Below, in pieces: positions 44,652-54,400 of a DNA stretch of 64,000 bases. A model generated the notes under the pieces. It had not been told where the DNA came from. It worked only from the letters and a program-made list of their open reading frames with translations, and did no database searches. Source of the DNA: Bacteroidales bacterium (lineage in GTDB: Bacteria > Bacteroidota > Bacteroidia > Bacteroidales > UBA932); assembly GCA_021371955.1 (NCBI GenBank), contig JAJFVD010000005.1, positions 62,001 through 126,000 of the forward strand, written 5' to 3'. The position numbers and the translations under genes are program-made. Within the stretch, counting starts at the first letter, position 1; the number at the start of each line of letters is the position of its first letter.

Positions 44652-46445
44652 TTATACCATCTGTTCTGCAACAATCTGTGCAATATCTGCAGTAGGTTTC
44701 CCGTTGATGTTTTTAAAACTTTTATAACACAAAGGACAAGCAGTTACCAATTCATCCGGATTGTTCTCAAAAAGAGTGTCAAGAGCTGCTTTTGTAATCC
44801 CGTTCCTTTCCTCTTTATCAAGCGAGAGACTGCCAAGACTTCCTCCGCAGCAATGGCTCTTTCCCCTCTCTTCCGAAGCAAATCTTAATTCGCCTGCCTT
44901 CATTAAAATCTCTCTGGGCTGTTCAAAAATTCCGGAACCTCTCCCTAGGTCGCAAGGGTCGTGAAAAACGAAACTCTTGCCGGATTTGTTTATTGCTATT
45001 TTCCCTTCATTAAGGAGCCGGTTGATATATTCTGTGTGATGGACAACTTCAACTCCAGGAAGGTCATATTCTTCCTTGAAAACCTTGTAGCAGATAGGGC
45101 AGGAGAGCAAAAGCGTTTTTGCTCCTGAATCGATTATTGTCTGCCTGTTTTTTTCAATAAGCTCTTTCGCGGAATATGTATCTCCTGAAAGCATTAATGG
45201 CCTTCCACAGCAAATTGAACCATCTTTGTCCATAAATGAAAACTGTGTACCGGATTTTTGCAGAATTTTAAAAAGAGAGTTGTAAATAACAGGGGTTAGA
45301 TGGGTCATGCAGCCTGCATAGTAAAGAACATCTGATTTATTTATATTTACTTGAACTTCTGATAGATATGTCATGCGGAGTCTCTTTTCGGAAATTTCCT
45401 CTTCTCTTTTTAATACTTTAAGTTTGCAGCTGTCTATTTCTACCGGACACATCTCAACGCATCTGCCGCACATAAGGCATTTGTCTGCATGATTCATTGA
45501 CTCCGGCAATCTGCGGCGCATCAACCTCAGGTAATATACCGAAGTAAGCTTTGAATTTTCACTCTTTACTGTCATAGGGCATGCATCAATACAAATACCA
45601 CAGCTTGAGCAGGAATATATTTCACTTTCGGCATAGCCATCTCTTGAAGATGTTGCCCTGATACCTGAGTTCCTCATCCATATAAGAAATATTTCTGTCG
45701 GAATATGCATGTATCTGGAAAATGGGAGAGCAAATAAAAATGCGCCGAGAGTGAGTGAATATGCCCACCATACAGGCTGGATGAGACTTTCGTTTGTTGC
45801 AAATGTATTGAATACTCTATTGATTGTTATGGTTAAAAAACTTCCGCCGCTTATTCCAGCAGTAAAACTTTCGGCAAAGAGCCTAAGGGGAAATATGAGC
45901 CAAAGAGAATATAATGCAATCTTATCACCGGTTCTTAGTTTTGTTGTTCTTTTCATCCCTACAACGGCAGAGCGGAATCTTTTATAAATGGCAATTCCCA
46001 CGCCCGAAAGAACTATTAAAAGAAACAGGTCCATAAGGAAAAAGAAAAAATCTCCTCTCAGGGTTTCGTGAGTTTTCATTACAAAATACCGGAAGAAAAC
46101 AGGATAATAAAGCACCCCTACCCGTTGAGGAGTATAAAGCATAACCTCAATATGGCCAATGAAAATGAGCATGAACCATCCAAAGGCAATGCTTGCATGC
46201 ATATAGCCAAGACGTATGTTTCTTTTGAAAATTTTAAGGTGCAAAAGACAATCGGCAATTATGTCCCACAAAGTTTTAAAAATTGCAAAGGAGAATGTGT
46301 GTTTAAGCAATTTCATTTTTTCTTCTGCCGAAAGCTTTGCTATAATTTTAAATCCTCCAACAGAAAGGTAGAGAATAATAAAAACCATTCCCAGAGTAAA
46401 CGGGATAACAAATGGGTCAAATGCAAAAACAATACGCTCTCTCAT
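44652..46445 (-). CDS. Membrane HdrD/EMO-like iron-sulfur oxidoreductase with cytochrome b domain
   Basis: A 597-residue fusion. Residues 1-250 contain about five membrane spans with candidate haem histidines (His83, His98, His126, His247), like NarI/DsrM cytochrome b. Next are two 4Fe-4S motifs (CSSCGICIDACP at 279-290 and CLMCGRCVEMCP) and two complete CCG domains (CCGRPLMLS with LSCPICY, and CCGGSLGS with ACPLCY) as in HdrD. This order is that of membrane FeS oxidoreductases thought to link electron-transfer flavoprotein or other soluble carriers to menaquinone (DUF224/EMO type). Last of the Hdr operon, one base after the small HdrC-like gene. Confidence 0.88.
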   Translation of the reverse strand: MRERIVFAFDPFVIPFTLGMVFIILYLSVGGFKIIAKLSAEEKMKLLKHTFSFAIFKTLWDIIADCLLHLKIFKRNIRLGYMHASIAFGWFMLIFIGHIEVMLYTPQRVGVLYYPVFFRYFVMKTHETLRGDFFFFLMDLFLLIVLSGVGIAIYKRFRSAVVGMKRTTKLRTGDKIALYSLWLIFPLRLFAESFTAGISGGSFLTITINRVFNTFATNESLIQPVWWAYSLTLGAFLFALPFSRYMHIPTEIFLIWMRNSGIRATSSRDGYAESEIYSCSSCGICIDACPMTVKSENSKLTSVYYLRLMRRRLPESMNHADKCLMCGRCVEMCPVEIDSCKLKVLKREEEISEKRLRMTYLSEVQVNINKSDVLYYAGCMTHLTPVIYNSLFKILQKSGTQFSFMDKDGSICCGRPLMLSGDTYSAKELIEKNRQTIIDSGAKTLLLSCPICYKVFKEEYDLPGVEVVHHTEYINRLLNEGKIAINKSGKSFVFHDPCDLGRGSGIFEQPREILMKAGELRFASEERGKSHCCGGSLGSLSLDKEERNGITKAALDTLFENNPDELVTACPLCYKSFKNINGKPTADIAQIVAEQMV

Positions 46446-46446
46446 A

Positions 46447-46776
46447 TTACCCTTTATTTAATTTTCTTTTAATCAAAACTATTGCGTGTCTAGTGTTTAT
46501 GCCGCGCGGACATACAAGAGTACATTTTCCGCACATCATACAACCTTCCAGAAGAGCAACGGCTTCTGTATCCATTCCTGCTTCCAGCAGATGCAATGCC
46601 TTTCTAAAACTGATTTTGTCGAAAACTCCTGCACTGCAGGAAGCTACACATGAACCACAAGCTATGCAGGTTGAAATACCCGGTTCGCCGGCAAGAATAT
46701 CCCTGAAAAGCGAGTTGTCCGAAACATCCAGATCAATCTGGGAACTCGGTGAAAGCCGGTATCCGAAACGGTTCAT
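46447..46776 (-). CDS. HdrC-like 4Fe-4S protein
   Basis: A 109-residue protein with two [4Fe-4S] motifs, CIACGSCVASCSAGV (about 37-51) and CMMCGKCTLVCPRGI (about 80-94), and no other domain, matching the small HdrC subunit of heterodisulfide-reductase-like complexes. It should pass electrons between the flavin subunit and a CCG subunit. It overlaps the HdrA-like gene by 4 bases and is followed after one base by the membrane subunit. Confidence 0.9.
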   Translation of the reverse strand: MNRFGYRLSPSSQIDLDVSDNSLFRDILAGEPGISTCIACGSCVASCSAGVFDKISFRKALHLLEAGMDTEAVALLEGCMMCGKCTLVCPRGINTRHAIVLIKRKLNKG

Positions 46777-47792
46777 TGGATGGTTTTCTTTGAAAGGTAA
46801 TTATGGATAGCAAGAGCAGACGCCCTGGCTTCGCTTAATGTTTCGGGAATAGTTTTGGGGCCAGTGACGGCACCAGCAAGAAAAATACCCTCTTTCCCGC
46901 TGTCATACATCTTTGTTATTGTATCAGCAGGCTCAATAAATCCATCTTCCGCCCTGTTTAAAGAAAGAATCCCGGAAATTTTCTCAATAGAATTATTGCT
47001 TATCATTCCGGTCATAAGGACGACAAGGTCAAGTGATACCTTTAATGGTTTAGACGATAGGGTATCCTCTGCCTTAATTACAACTTTACCGGTAAAATCT
47101 TCCGATACCTCAGAAACTCTGCCTCTTATAAATCTTACTCTATATTTATTTTGCGCTTTCAGATAGAGATCCTCGTATTTTCTTCCAAACATTCTCAAAT
47201 CCATATAGAAACAGAATACTTCAGAATCCGGAAATTTCTCCCTGATTTCACAGGCCTGTTTAACAGCTGTAACGCAACACACTTTTGAACACTGTCTGTT
47301 GCAGACTTTCTCATCCCTCGATCCTACGCAGTGGACGAAACCTACTTTAGAAGGATTATTTATATTTACTCCTTTGCCGGTTTTAAACCATTTTTCCAAA
47401 TCGGAGCTTGTGATTACACCATTGTAAATACCATAGCCGTATTCCTCTTTTTTTTCTGCAGGGAAAAGTGAAAATCCTGCGCATACTAAAATCGCAGAAA
47501 CAATCTCTTCTTTTCCTCCGGAAAGCTTAACCCGGAAATTATTCCCCTCTTTATCAGCTTTCTCGACAATAGTATTAAGATATACCGGAGTGTGTTCTAC
47601 CGGCTTGATTAGTTTATACAATACTGTATCGGCTCTCTCTCCTTCGGGGAAAAGCCTGTCCCATTTGGCAAGATGTCCACCCAGTATATCTTCTTTCTCA
47701 ACAATTACAGGCTTATAGCCAAGGAGATTCAGCTGATTTGCTGCTTCGAGCCCGGCGGGCCCGCCTCCGATAATTAATACCCTGTCTGTCAT
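46773..47792 (-). CDS. HdrA/QmoA-like FAD protein
   Basis: A 339-residue flavoprotein with the N-terminal dinucleotide fold IIGGGPAGLEAA (7-18) and the typical HdrA/QmoA segment FVHCVGSRDEKVCNRQCSKV. Shorter than methanogen HdrA because the ferredoxin extensions are absent; the size is nearer QmoA. In related complexes this subunit takes electrons from NADH, ferredoxin or formate and may bifurcate. It overlaps HdrB at the 3' end of that gene (4 bases) and HdrC at its own end. Confidence 0.88.
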   Translation of the reverse strand: MTDRVLIIGGGPAGLEAANQLNLLGYKPVIVEKEDILGGHLAKWDRLFPEGERADTVLYKLIKPVEHTPVYLNTIVEKADKEGNNFRVKLSGGKEEIVSAILVCAGFSLFPAEKKEEYGYGIYNGVITSSDLEKWFKTGKGVNINNPSKVGFVHCVGSRDEKVCNRQCSKVCCVTAVKQACEIREKFPDSEVFCFYMDLRMFGRKYEDLYLKAQNKYRVRFIRGRVSEVSEDFTGKVVIKAEDTLSSKPLKVSLDLVVLMTGMISNNSIEKISGILSLNRAEDGFIEPADTITKMYDSGKEGIFLAGAVTGPKTIPETLSEARASALAIHNYLSKKTIQ

Positions 47793-48805
47793 ATTTTGTA
47801 TTTATCCTCTTTGTTGTATATAATCCCGATCTTATCAAGCAGCGGTTCAACAGCAGTCTGGTGCATTTGCAAACCGAGGTCCCAGGGGTCATACCCAAGA
47901 ACAAGCCCGGCAACCTCTTCATAAGTAAATACGGGAATTCCCTTTGAGTCTGCGCCATATGTCTTTCCTTCAAGCTCCTCAATTACATATTGCCAGCGAT
48001 CCAGAAAATATGGACATCCCGGGCAGTTTGTGATTATCATATCGGGCTTGAAAGGAGCCATAGATTCGAATTTCTTGTGAGTATTCGAAATAGAGTAGCC
48101 CCTGTTTGCCTGAACAAGATATTGCCTGAATCCGAAACCGCAGCAATGCCTTCTCTCCGGGTAATCAATTACTGTTCCTCCCCACGCTTCTGCCATTCCT
48201 GTAAGCACATACGGATATTCAGCACCACCAACTCCTTTTGAAGGAAACATTTTAGAATAGTGACAGCCAATATGTTCAACAACTCTAAGTGGTTCTCCTG
48301 TAGTCTTGTTCACCAGCCGGTATTTCCCGTTTTCAAGTATCGTATTTCTCAGTTTATAAATCACATCACTGGCGTGTACAACGCTTTTGGGTATTTTGAA
48401 TTCCCTTTTAGATGCTTCCCACAGAAGCCCCCTTATTTTCGCTTCCAATTCTGGATAGTGATGCCAGGTATCGATTATTTCGTTATATATACCAAATGAG
48501 GTAATACAGGAACAAACATAATTTTCATAACCTGCTTCGGTCATCAGAGCAAACTGGCGTGCTACAATAGTCATTAATGTTTCCTGAGGAATAGAATCAC
48601 TATGATATGCAATACCTCCACAAGTTGTATGGTGAGGCGTCTCAAAAAAATCCAGTCCCAGTCTGTTTCGGACTATATCTAAAAAAACTTTTTCAGAAGC
48701 AGGAAAGAAGTTCTGGCGTATACAGCTTCTTACATAAAAATAATGATCATCCGGTATATCCTTTTGGTATTCACTCCAGATTTTCTTTTTTCCTTCTACA
48801 ATCAT
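47789..48805 (-). CDS. HdrB-like CCG-domain protein with degenerate first cluster motif
   Basis: A 338-residue protein with two CCG-type domains. The second is intact (GCHYSKM, then RHCCGFGFRQ and NCPGCPYF). The first is altered: Cys28 is kept, but the CC pair reads Thr61-Cys62 (TTCGG) and the last CxxC is Cys98-Ser-Cys100, so one noncubane 4Fe-4S site is probably lost or different. ATG 48805 (MIVEGKKKIW) is chosen over the upstream extension. It starts 5 bases after the HdrC-like gene. Confidence 0.86.
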   Translation of the reverse strand: MIVEGKKKIWSEYQKDIPDDHYFYVRSCIRQNFFPASEKVFLDIVRNRLGLDFFETPHHTTCGGIAYHSDSIPQETLMTIVARQFALMTEAGYENYVCSCITSFGIYNEIIDTWHHYPELEAKIRGLLWEASKREFKIPKSVVHASDVIYKLRNTILENGKYRLVNKTTGEPLRVVEHIGCHYSKMFPSKGVGGAEYPYVLTGMAEAWGGTVIDYPERRHCCGFGFRQYLVQANRGYSISNTHKKFESMAPFKPDMIITNCPGCPYFLDRWQYVIEELEGKTYGADSKGIPVFTYEEVAGLVLGYDPWDLGLQMHQTAVEPLLDKIGIIYNKEDKYKI

Positions 48806-48810
48806 AATTT

Positions 48811-49503
48811 CTAAATGTAATGTTCTTCTGAGTTTATCGTAAAAACTTGTCTGCAATACTCCTCATCGCTCAACCCCAGGTCTTTGGCTCTCTCTCTTGA
48901 GATTGTTTCGATTTTTTCCATACGCTCTGTTGCTCCGGTTACATCAAATATTCTTTTTAGTTCATCCAAATCACTTTGAGGAATTTTTCTCAGGATTCCC
49001 GGGCCCTCTCCATCAAGATTTGAACCCACTCTTTTATGAACGGCTTCAAGATTATCTTCTATCCATTTCCCAACAGGTCCGCTCTCAGGATGGTCGGAAT
49101 GATGAAAAGTTCTTGGGTACACGCAATATCCATAGTTGAGGATATTTCCGCACAAAGCTCTGTTTAGAACTAATTGCTGTCGTCCTTTCTCAGAATCAAT
49201 GAAGTATCCGAGTTCCTGAGAGAGGTTTCTTAATGCCTGAATAATAAGCCCCGGGCCATTCTTTCTGGGACATCTGGTGATACAGGACATACATTGCCCG
49301 CAATACCATATTGTTTCACTCCTTAGCAGTTTCTCAATCTCGGCCTCGTCTTTTGACTGAACTGTATCAGTTATGATTCTGGGGTCATATTTGTAAAATT
49401 CTGCAGCAGGGCAGATTGCCGTGCAGGTACCGCAATTTATACAGGCATTGAGACCCTCTTTAAAGCGGTAGTCCTCCATCAGCCTGTCGTAAAGCATTCC
49501 CAT
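48811..49503 (-). CDS. HdrC-like iron-sulfur subunit
   Basis: A 230-residue protein with 4Fe-4S motifs CINCGTCTAICPAAE (about 21-35) and CGQCMSCITRCPRKNGP (about 68-84), followed by a helical tail with no further cysteine cluster. Equivalent to HdrC of soluble Hdr complexes and so the probable partner of the adjacent HdrB-like protein. The operon therefore has two HdrC-type subunits. It starts 10 bases after the MarR gene. Confidence 0.88.
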   Translation of the reverse strand: MGMLYDRLMEDYRFKEGLNACINCGTCTAICPAAEFYKYDPRIITDTVQSKDEAEIEKLLRSETIWYCGQCMSCITRCPRKNGPGLIIQALRNLSQELGYFIDSEKGRQQLVLNRALCGNILNYGYCVYPRTFHHSDHPESGPVGKWIEDNLEAVHKRVGSNLDGEGPGILRKIPQSDLDELKRIFDVTGATERMEKIETISRERAKDLGLSDEEYCRQVFTINSEEHYI

Positions 49504-49513
49504 TATTTAATTC

Positions 49514-49954
49514 TCATTTTTTCTCAAGCGAATCGATGTTTTTTGCCATCTTGTTGAGAACATTGATAAATATAAGTAACTCTTCCTTTGGGATATCCCG
49601 GATAATTCCATCGGTCGATTCCAAAGCAATCTTTGTTATTTCTTCCTTTATTATTATTGCCCTTTCCGTAATGTGAATCTGGTTTAACCGGCGATCCGAC
49701 TTGTCAGAAATTCTGTTAACCAGTCCTTTCTTTTCAAGTGCATCAATTAGTTTCGTAACGGAATTCTTATCTTTGAAAATAATATCTGCAATTTTTTGCT
49801 GAGATAAAACTCCTTCGTCCCATAGAGTATCCATGACAAGGAATTGCTCAGGTGTAAGATTAAAACCATGTTTCTGGAAAATGGAATTCATGTATTGCTT
49901 GAATTTGCAATGGACCAGATTTAGAAATACACCCACCTGTTTGTTAAGTATCAT
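49514..49954 (-). CDS. MarR-family transcriptional regulator
   Basis: A 146-residue winged-helix regulator: helix 1 (VGVFLNLVHCKFKQYMNSIF), HTH region (about 50-75, DEGVLSQQKIADIIFKDKNS) with the wing (NRISDKSDRRLNQIHITERA). It heads the Hdr-like operon and is divergent from rmuC. A candidate palindrome ATAGTA-N8-TACTAT lies at the predicted transcript start, indicating that it represses its own operon. The ligand is unknown; no redox cysteine pair is obvious. Confidence 0.9.
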   Translation of the reverse strand: MILNKQVGVFLNLVHCKFKQYMNSIFQKHGFNLTPEQFLVMDTLWDEGVLSQQKIADIIFKDKNSVTKLIDALEKKGLVNRISDKSDRRLNQIHITERAIIIKEEITKIALESTDGIIRDIPKEELLIFINVLNKMAKNIDSLEKK

Positions 49955-49959
49955 ATTTG

Positions 49960-49989
49960 ATAGTATATGCTTTTACTATTGCAAATATA
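49960..49989 (-). promoter_or_regulatory. MarR/Hdr operon -7 element and operator
   Basis: On the minus strand TATATTTG (49989-49982) fits the -7 consensus. ATAGTA (49960-49965) and TACTAT (49974-49979) form a 6-bp dyad with an 8-base spacer at the expected transcript start. A second dyad, TGATAA-N5-TTATCA, lies at 50016-50032. Confidence 0.45.
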
Positions 49990-50050
49990 ACCCTTTTTTC
50001 ATTAATTTGTAATAGTGATAAGTATTTTATCAACAATCTCAATTTAAGCT

Positions 50051-51319
50051 ATGAACACCCTTGTAATATTGCTCGCAACCCTTCTGATTATTATCCTTTT
50101 GGTATTTTTGATTATGAAGTTTGCATCCTTTTCCGAAAACCTGAGAAGAGTGGAAACTGCATTCAAAGATGATATGAGGTTTCTTACATCGGAAATTCAA
50201 AACATAGGTAAAGAGAACAGAGGTGAGCTATCGGATTCTCTTAAGGAATTTTCTGCTCAAATAACATTAAATATGAAGGCATTTCAGGAGTCCTCGGATA
50301 AAAGCCTGACACTTCTTTCAGAACTCCAGCGGGAAAAACTCTCACAAATTGAAAACCGGCAGAGCGAGATGATTAAAAATACCGAAGCAAAGCTTGAGCA
50401 GATAAGAGTCACCGTTGCAGAGAAGCTTGAAAAAACTCTGAGCGACAGGTTGGGACAAAGTTTTGAAACAGTAGGGAAACAACTTATGGAGGTGCAAAGA
50501 GGGCTGGGCGAAATGCAAACTCTTGCACAGGATGTTGGCGGGTTAAAGAGAGTATTAAGCAATGTAAAGATGAGGGGAGGGATAGGGGAGGTCCAGCTTT
50601 CAATGCTGCTTGAGCAGATACTTGCTCCTGAACAGTATGAATCCAATGTAAAGACAAAACACAACGGTAAAGATTTTGTGGAATTTGCAATTAAGCTTCC
50701 CGGGAAAGATGAACAAAACAAATACATCTGGCTTCCAATTGATGCAAAGTTTCCAAAAGAGTATTATGAATCTCTTCAGAATGCCTATGATACCGGTGAC
50801 ATAATTAAAATCGACAAAGAGCAGAAGGTTCTGGAAAATGCCATAAAGAGCATGGCAAAAGATATATGCGACAAATATATTGACCCCCCTTATACAACGG
50901 ATTTTGCAATAATGTTCCTGCCTTTTGAAGGTATTTTTGCAGAAGTTGTGCGCAAAGCCTCTTTACTTGAGGAGATCCAGCAAAAATACAAGGTACTCAT
51001 TACCGGTCCAACAACATTTGCGGCAATACTCAATTCTCTGCATATGGGATTCCGCACTCTTGCAATAGAAAAACGGAGCAGCGAAGTATGGACAATACTG
51101 GGAGCTGTTAAAAGGGAGTTTGATATATTCGGCGGGCTGCTCAATAAAGCACAGAAAAATATTCAGGGAGGTCTGGACGATATTGATAAACTTGTGGGTA
51201 CAAGAACTAAAGCAATTCAAAGAAAGCTCCGCGGGGTAGAGTCTCTTGACGAAGAAACCACCAAACTCATAATGGAAGGTTCTCAAAGCGAAAAAACCAC
51301 GATGGAAGAGGACGAGTAA
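50051..51319 (+). CDS. rmuC: RmuC-family DNA recombination protein
   Basis: A 422-residue protein: one N-terminal membrane span (about 3-22), a coiled coil (about 30-140), then the RmuC nuclease-like domain (about 170-390). Characteristic blocks are VLSNVKMRGGIGEVQLSMLL, FVEFAIKLPGK, WLPIDAKFPKEYYESL and YTTDFAIMFLPFEGIFAEV. RmuC limits recombination or inversion at repeats, proposed to be a membrane-tethered nuclease of the PD-(D/E)XK type. It is divergent from the MarR operon and convergent with carB. Confidence 0.93.
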   Translation: MNTLVILLATLLIIILLVFLIMKFASFSENLRRVETAFKDDMRFLTSEIQNIGKENRGELSDSLKEFSAQITLNMKAFQESSDKSLTLLSELQREKLSQIENRQSEMIKNTEAKLEQIRVTVAEKLEKTLSDRLGQSFETVGKQLMEVQRGLGEMQTLAQDVGGLKRVLSNVKMRGGIGEVQLSMLLEQILAPEQYESNVKTKHNGKDFVEFAIKLPGKDEQNKYIWLPIDAKFPKEYYESLQNAYDTGDIIKIDKEQKVLENAIKSMAKDICDKYIDPPYTTDFAIMFLPFEGIFAEVVRKASLLEEIQQKYKVLITGPTTFAAILNSLHMGFRTLAIEKRSSEVWTILGAVKREFDIFGGLLNKAQKNIQGGLDDIDKLVGTRTKAIQRKLRGVESLDEETTKLIMEGSQSEKTTMEEDE

Positions 51320-51346
51320 GTCTTAGAGTATCTCTTTTGTTGCTTT

Positions 51347-51477
51347 CTCGCCGGCCGCGAGTTGTATTTCTCTTATTACTATTACCATTTATCCACTGCC
51401 AACTAATTGCGGAGGGCGATTCGGCCGGAGGGAGCAAGGCGACTGAGGACGCACAAGCCCGAAGCAGTTAGTTGGCA
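51347..51477. repeat. Nested palindromic intergenic repeat, copy B
   Basis: TGCCAACTAATTG (51397-51409) pairs with CAGTTAGTTGGCA (51465-51477, one G-T mismatch). The core 51414-51464 shares GGGCGATTCGGCCGGA and GAGGACGCACAAGCCCGAAG with copy A. Relative to copy A the third base pair of the stem changes from T-A to C-G, keeping pairing. Left flank CCATTTATCCACTG matches the complement of copy A's right flank. It ends directly against the carB stop codon. Confidence 0.7.
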
Positions 51478-54400
51478 TTACGACTTATATTCGTCCCAGC
51501 TCTTAATCTGGATCTGATCTATTGATATAGTGCAAAATGCATTTATAAAAGCAGATGCAAGACGCGCATTTGTGATAAGAGGAATATTAAGGTCAATAGC
51601 TGTTCTTCTTATTTTATAACCATTGTCAAGTTCAACCTGAGTAAGGTTTTTTGGAATATTAATAACAAAATCAATCTCTTTCGAATGGAGCATTTGCATA
51701 GCCTGAGGTTCCAGTCCGGATTCGCTTGGCCAGAAAACCTTAGTTGCAGGTACATTATTCTCAACAAGAAATCTGTGACTCCCGCCCGTTGCAAAAAGCT
51801 TATATCCTTTATCAATGAGTAGCTTAGATGCAGACAGCAGTTCGGCTTTTTGCTTGGCATCCCCGGAAGATATCAGTATTCCCTTCTTTGGAATTTTATA
51901 TCCTACAGAAAGCATTGATTTGAGTACAGCTTCGTTTGTATCGTCTCCAATGCATCCGACTTCTCCGGTTGATGCCATATCAACACCAAGAACTGGATCT
52001 GCTTTCTGGAGCCTTGAGAAAGAGAATTGAGAAGCCTTGATTCCTACATAGTCAAGGTCAAAGGCACTTTTGTTCGGAGCTGAAACCTTTTCTCCAATCA
52101 TTACTCTTGTTGCAAGTTCAATAAAATTAATCTTTATGACCTTCGATACAAAAGGGAAACTTCTGGAAGCCCTCAGGTTACATTCAATAACCTTAATATC
52201 ATTCTCCTTTGCAAGAAACTGAATATTGAACGGCCCCGAAATCATTAGCTCCTGAGCAATCTTGCGGGCTATCTTCTTAATTCTTCGTCCGGTTTCGATG
52301 TAAAGCTTTTGAGGAGGAAACTGAATTGTAGCGTCGCCGGAATGGACCCCTGCAAATTCTATGTGCTCGGAAATAGCATATGCGATAATTTCGCCCTTAT
52401 CTGCAACTGCGTCAATTTCAATTTCTTTTGCATTTTGAATGAACTCAGAAACTACAACAGGATGTTTTTTTGACACATTTGTCGCCAGTTTAAGAAATTC
52501 CTCAAGTTCGGAATTATTTGAACATACGTTCATTGCAGCCCCGGACAACACATATGACGGGCGTACAAGTACGGGATAGCCTACTAAATCCACAAACTCG
52601 AATATATCCGAAAGTGTTGTGAGCTCTTTCCATCTTGGCTGGTCAATAGCAAGCCTGTCGAGCATAGAGGAAAACTTGTGCCTGTCTTCGGCATTATCGA
52701 TGCTTTTTGCGCTGGTTCCCAAAAGGTTAACTCCTGTTTTGTCGAGCTTAAGGGCAAGGTTGTTTGGAATCTGACCACCAACGGATACTATTACACCCTG
52801 AGGATTCTCAAGTTCATATATATCCATCACTCTCTCATATGTGAGTTCGTCAAAATACAGCCTGTCACACATATCATAGTCTGTGGAAACAGTTTCCGGA
52901 TTGTAGTTAATCATTACACCGCGCCAGCCTCTCTCACGGATAGTTTTAAGCGCATTAACACTGCACCAGTCAAATTCAACAGAACTTCCGATTCTGTAGG
53001 CTCCGGATCCCAAAACTATAATTGATTTGTGATCACCAAGATATTTGACATCATTATGAGTTCCGTTATATGTGAGGTACAGGTAATTTGTCTGTGCCGG
53101 ATATTCTGCTGCAAGCGTGTCAATTTGTTTTACAACCGGTAGTATGTTGAGTTCCTTGCGATATGCACGTATAAGTGCCGACGCATCATCGATGTCAACA
53201 CTCTCCTTATAAATCAGCCTCGCAAGCTGAAAATCCGAGAATCCCTGTTGCTTCGATTTTTTAAGTAAATCACGGCTTAACTGATCTTTGCTGTCCAAAA
53301 GCAAAAGTTCTTTAGATGTGTTGAAGATATTGTACAGTTTGTCAAGGAACCACCTGTCGATTTTTGTAAGTTCGTGAATCTGGTCAACTGTATAACCTTT
53401 TTTGAAAGCCTTGGATATCACAAATATCCGGTTGTCGGTTGGCTCCCTGAGGGCTTTATCAATGTCGTCAACAGATATTTCCCTGTTTGCAACAAAACCG
53501 TGGGCACCTTGTCCAATCATTCTTAAACCCTTCTGAATTGCCTCCTCAAAAGTGCGCCCAATTGCCATTACCTCTCCAACGCTCTTCATGCTTGAGCCAA
53601 TCTCTCTTGAAACTCCCTGGAATTTTGAAAGGTCCCATCTTGGAATTTTGCATACAATATAATCGAGAGCTGGTTCAAAAAAAGCAGGGGTTGTTTTTGT
53701 TACTGAATTCTTAAGGTCAAACAGGCCATAACCAAGTCCAAGTTTAGCTGCAACAAATGCAAGCGGGTATCCAGTTGCTTTTGATGCCAGTGCCGAAGAC
53801 CTGCTCAAACGTGCATTTACCTCAATTACTCTGTAGTCTTCCGAATTCGGGTCAAACGCATATTGAACATTGCACTCTCCAATAACTCCTATGTGCCTTA
53901 CAATCTTGATTGAAAGCTCTCTGAGAAGATGGTATTCACTATTTGTGAGTGTTTGAGAAGGGGCCACAACAATACTTTCTCCTGTGTGAATTCCAAGCGG
54001 ATCGAAATTCTCCATATTACAAACAGTAATACAATTGTCGTAACAGTCACGCACTACCTCGTATTCAATCTCCTTCCATCCCTTTAACGATTTCTCTACA
54101 AGAATCTGATGTGAATATGCAAATGCCTTTTCTGCAAGTGCATTAAGTTCTGTTTCGTTGTCGCAGAAACCGCTTCCCAGGCCTCCAAGAGCATATGCAG
54201 CTCTCAGGATAACAGGATAACCAAGGTCCGCAGCAGCTTTCCTTGCATCTTCCATATTTTCTACGGCATGACTCTTTATTGTCTTGACAGATATTTGGTC
54301 AAGCTTCCTCACAAATAATTCGCGGTCCTCGGTATCAATAATTGATTGAACGGGTGTCCCCAGCACTTTCAGATTGTACTTTTCAAAAATTCCATTTCTA

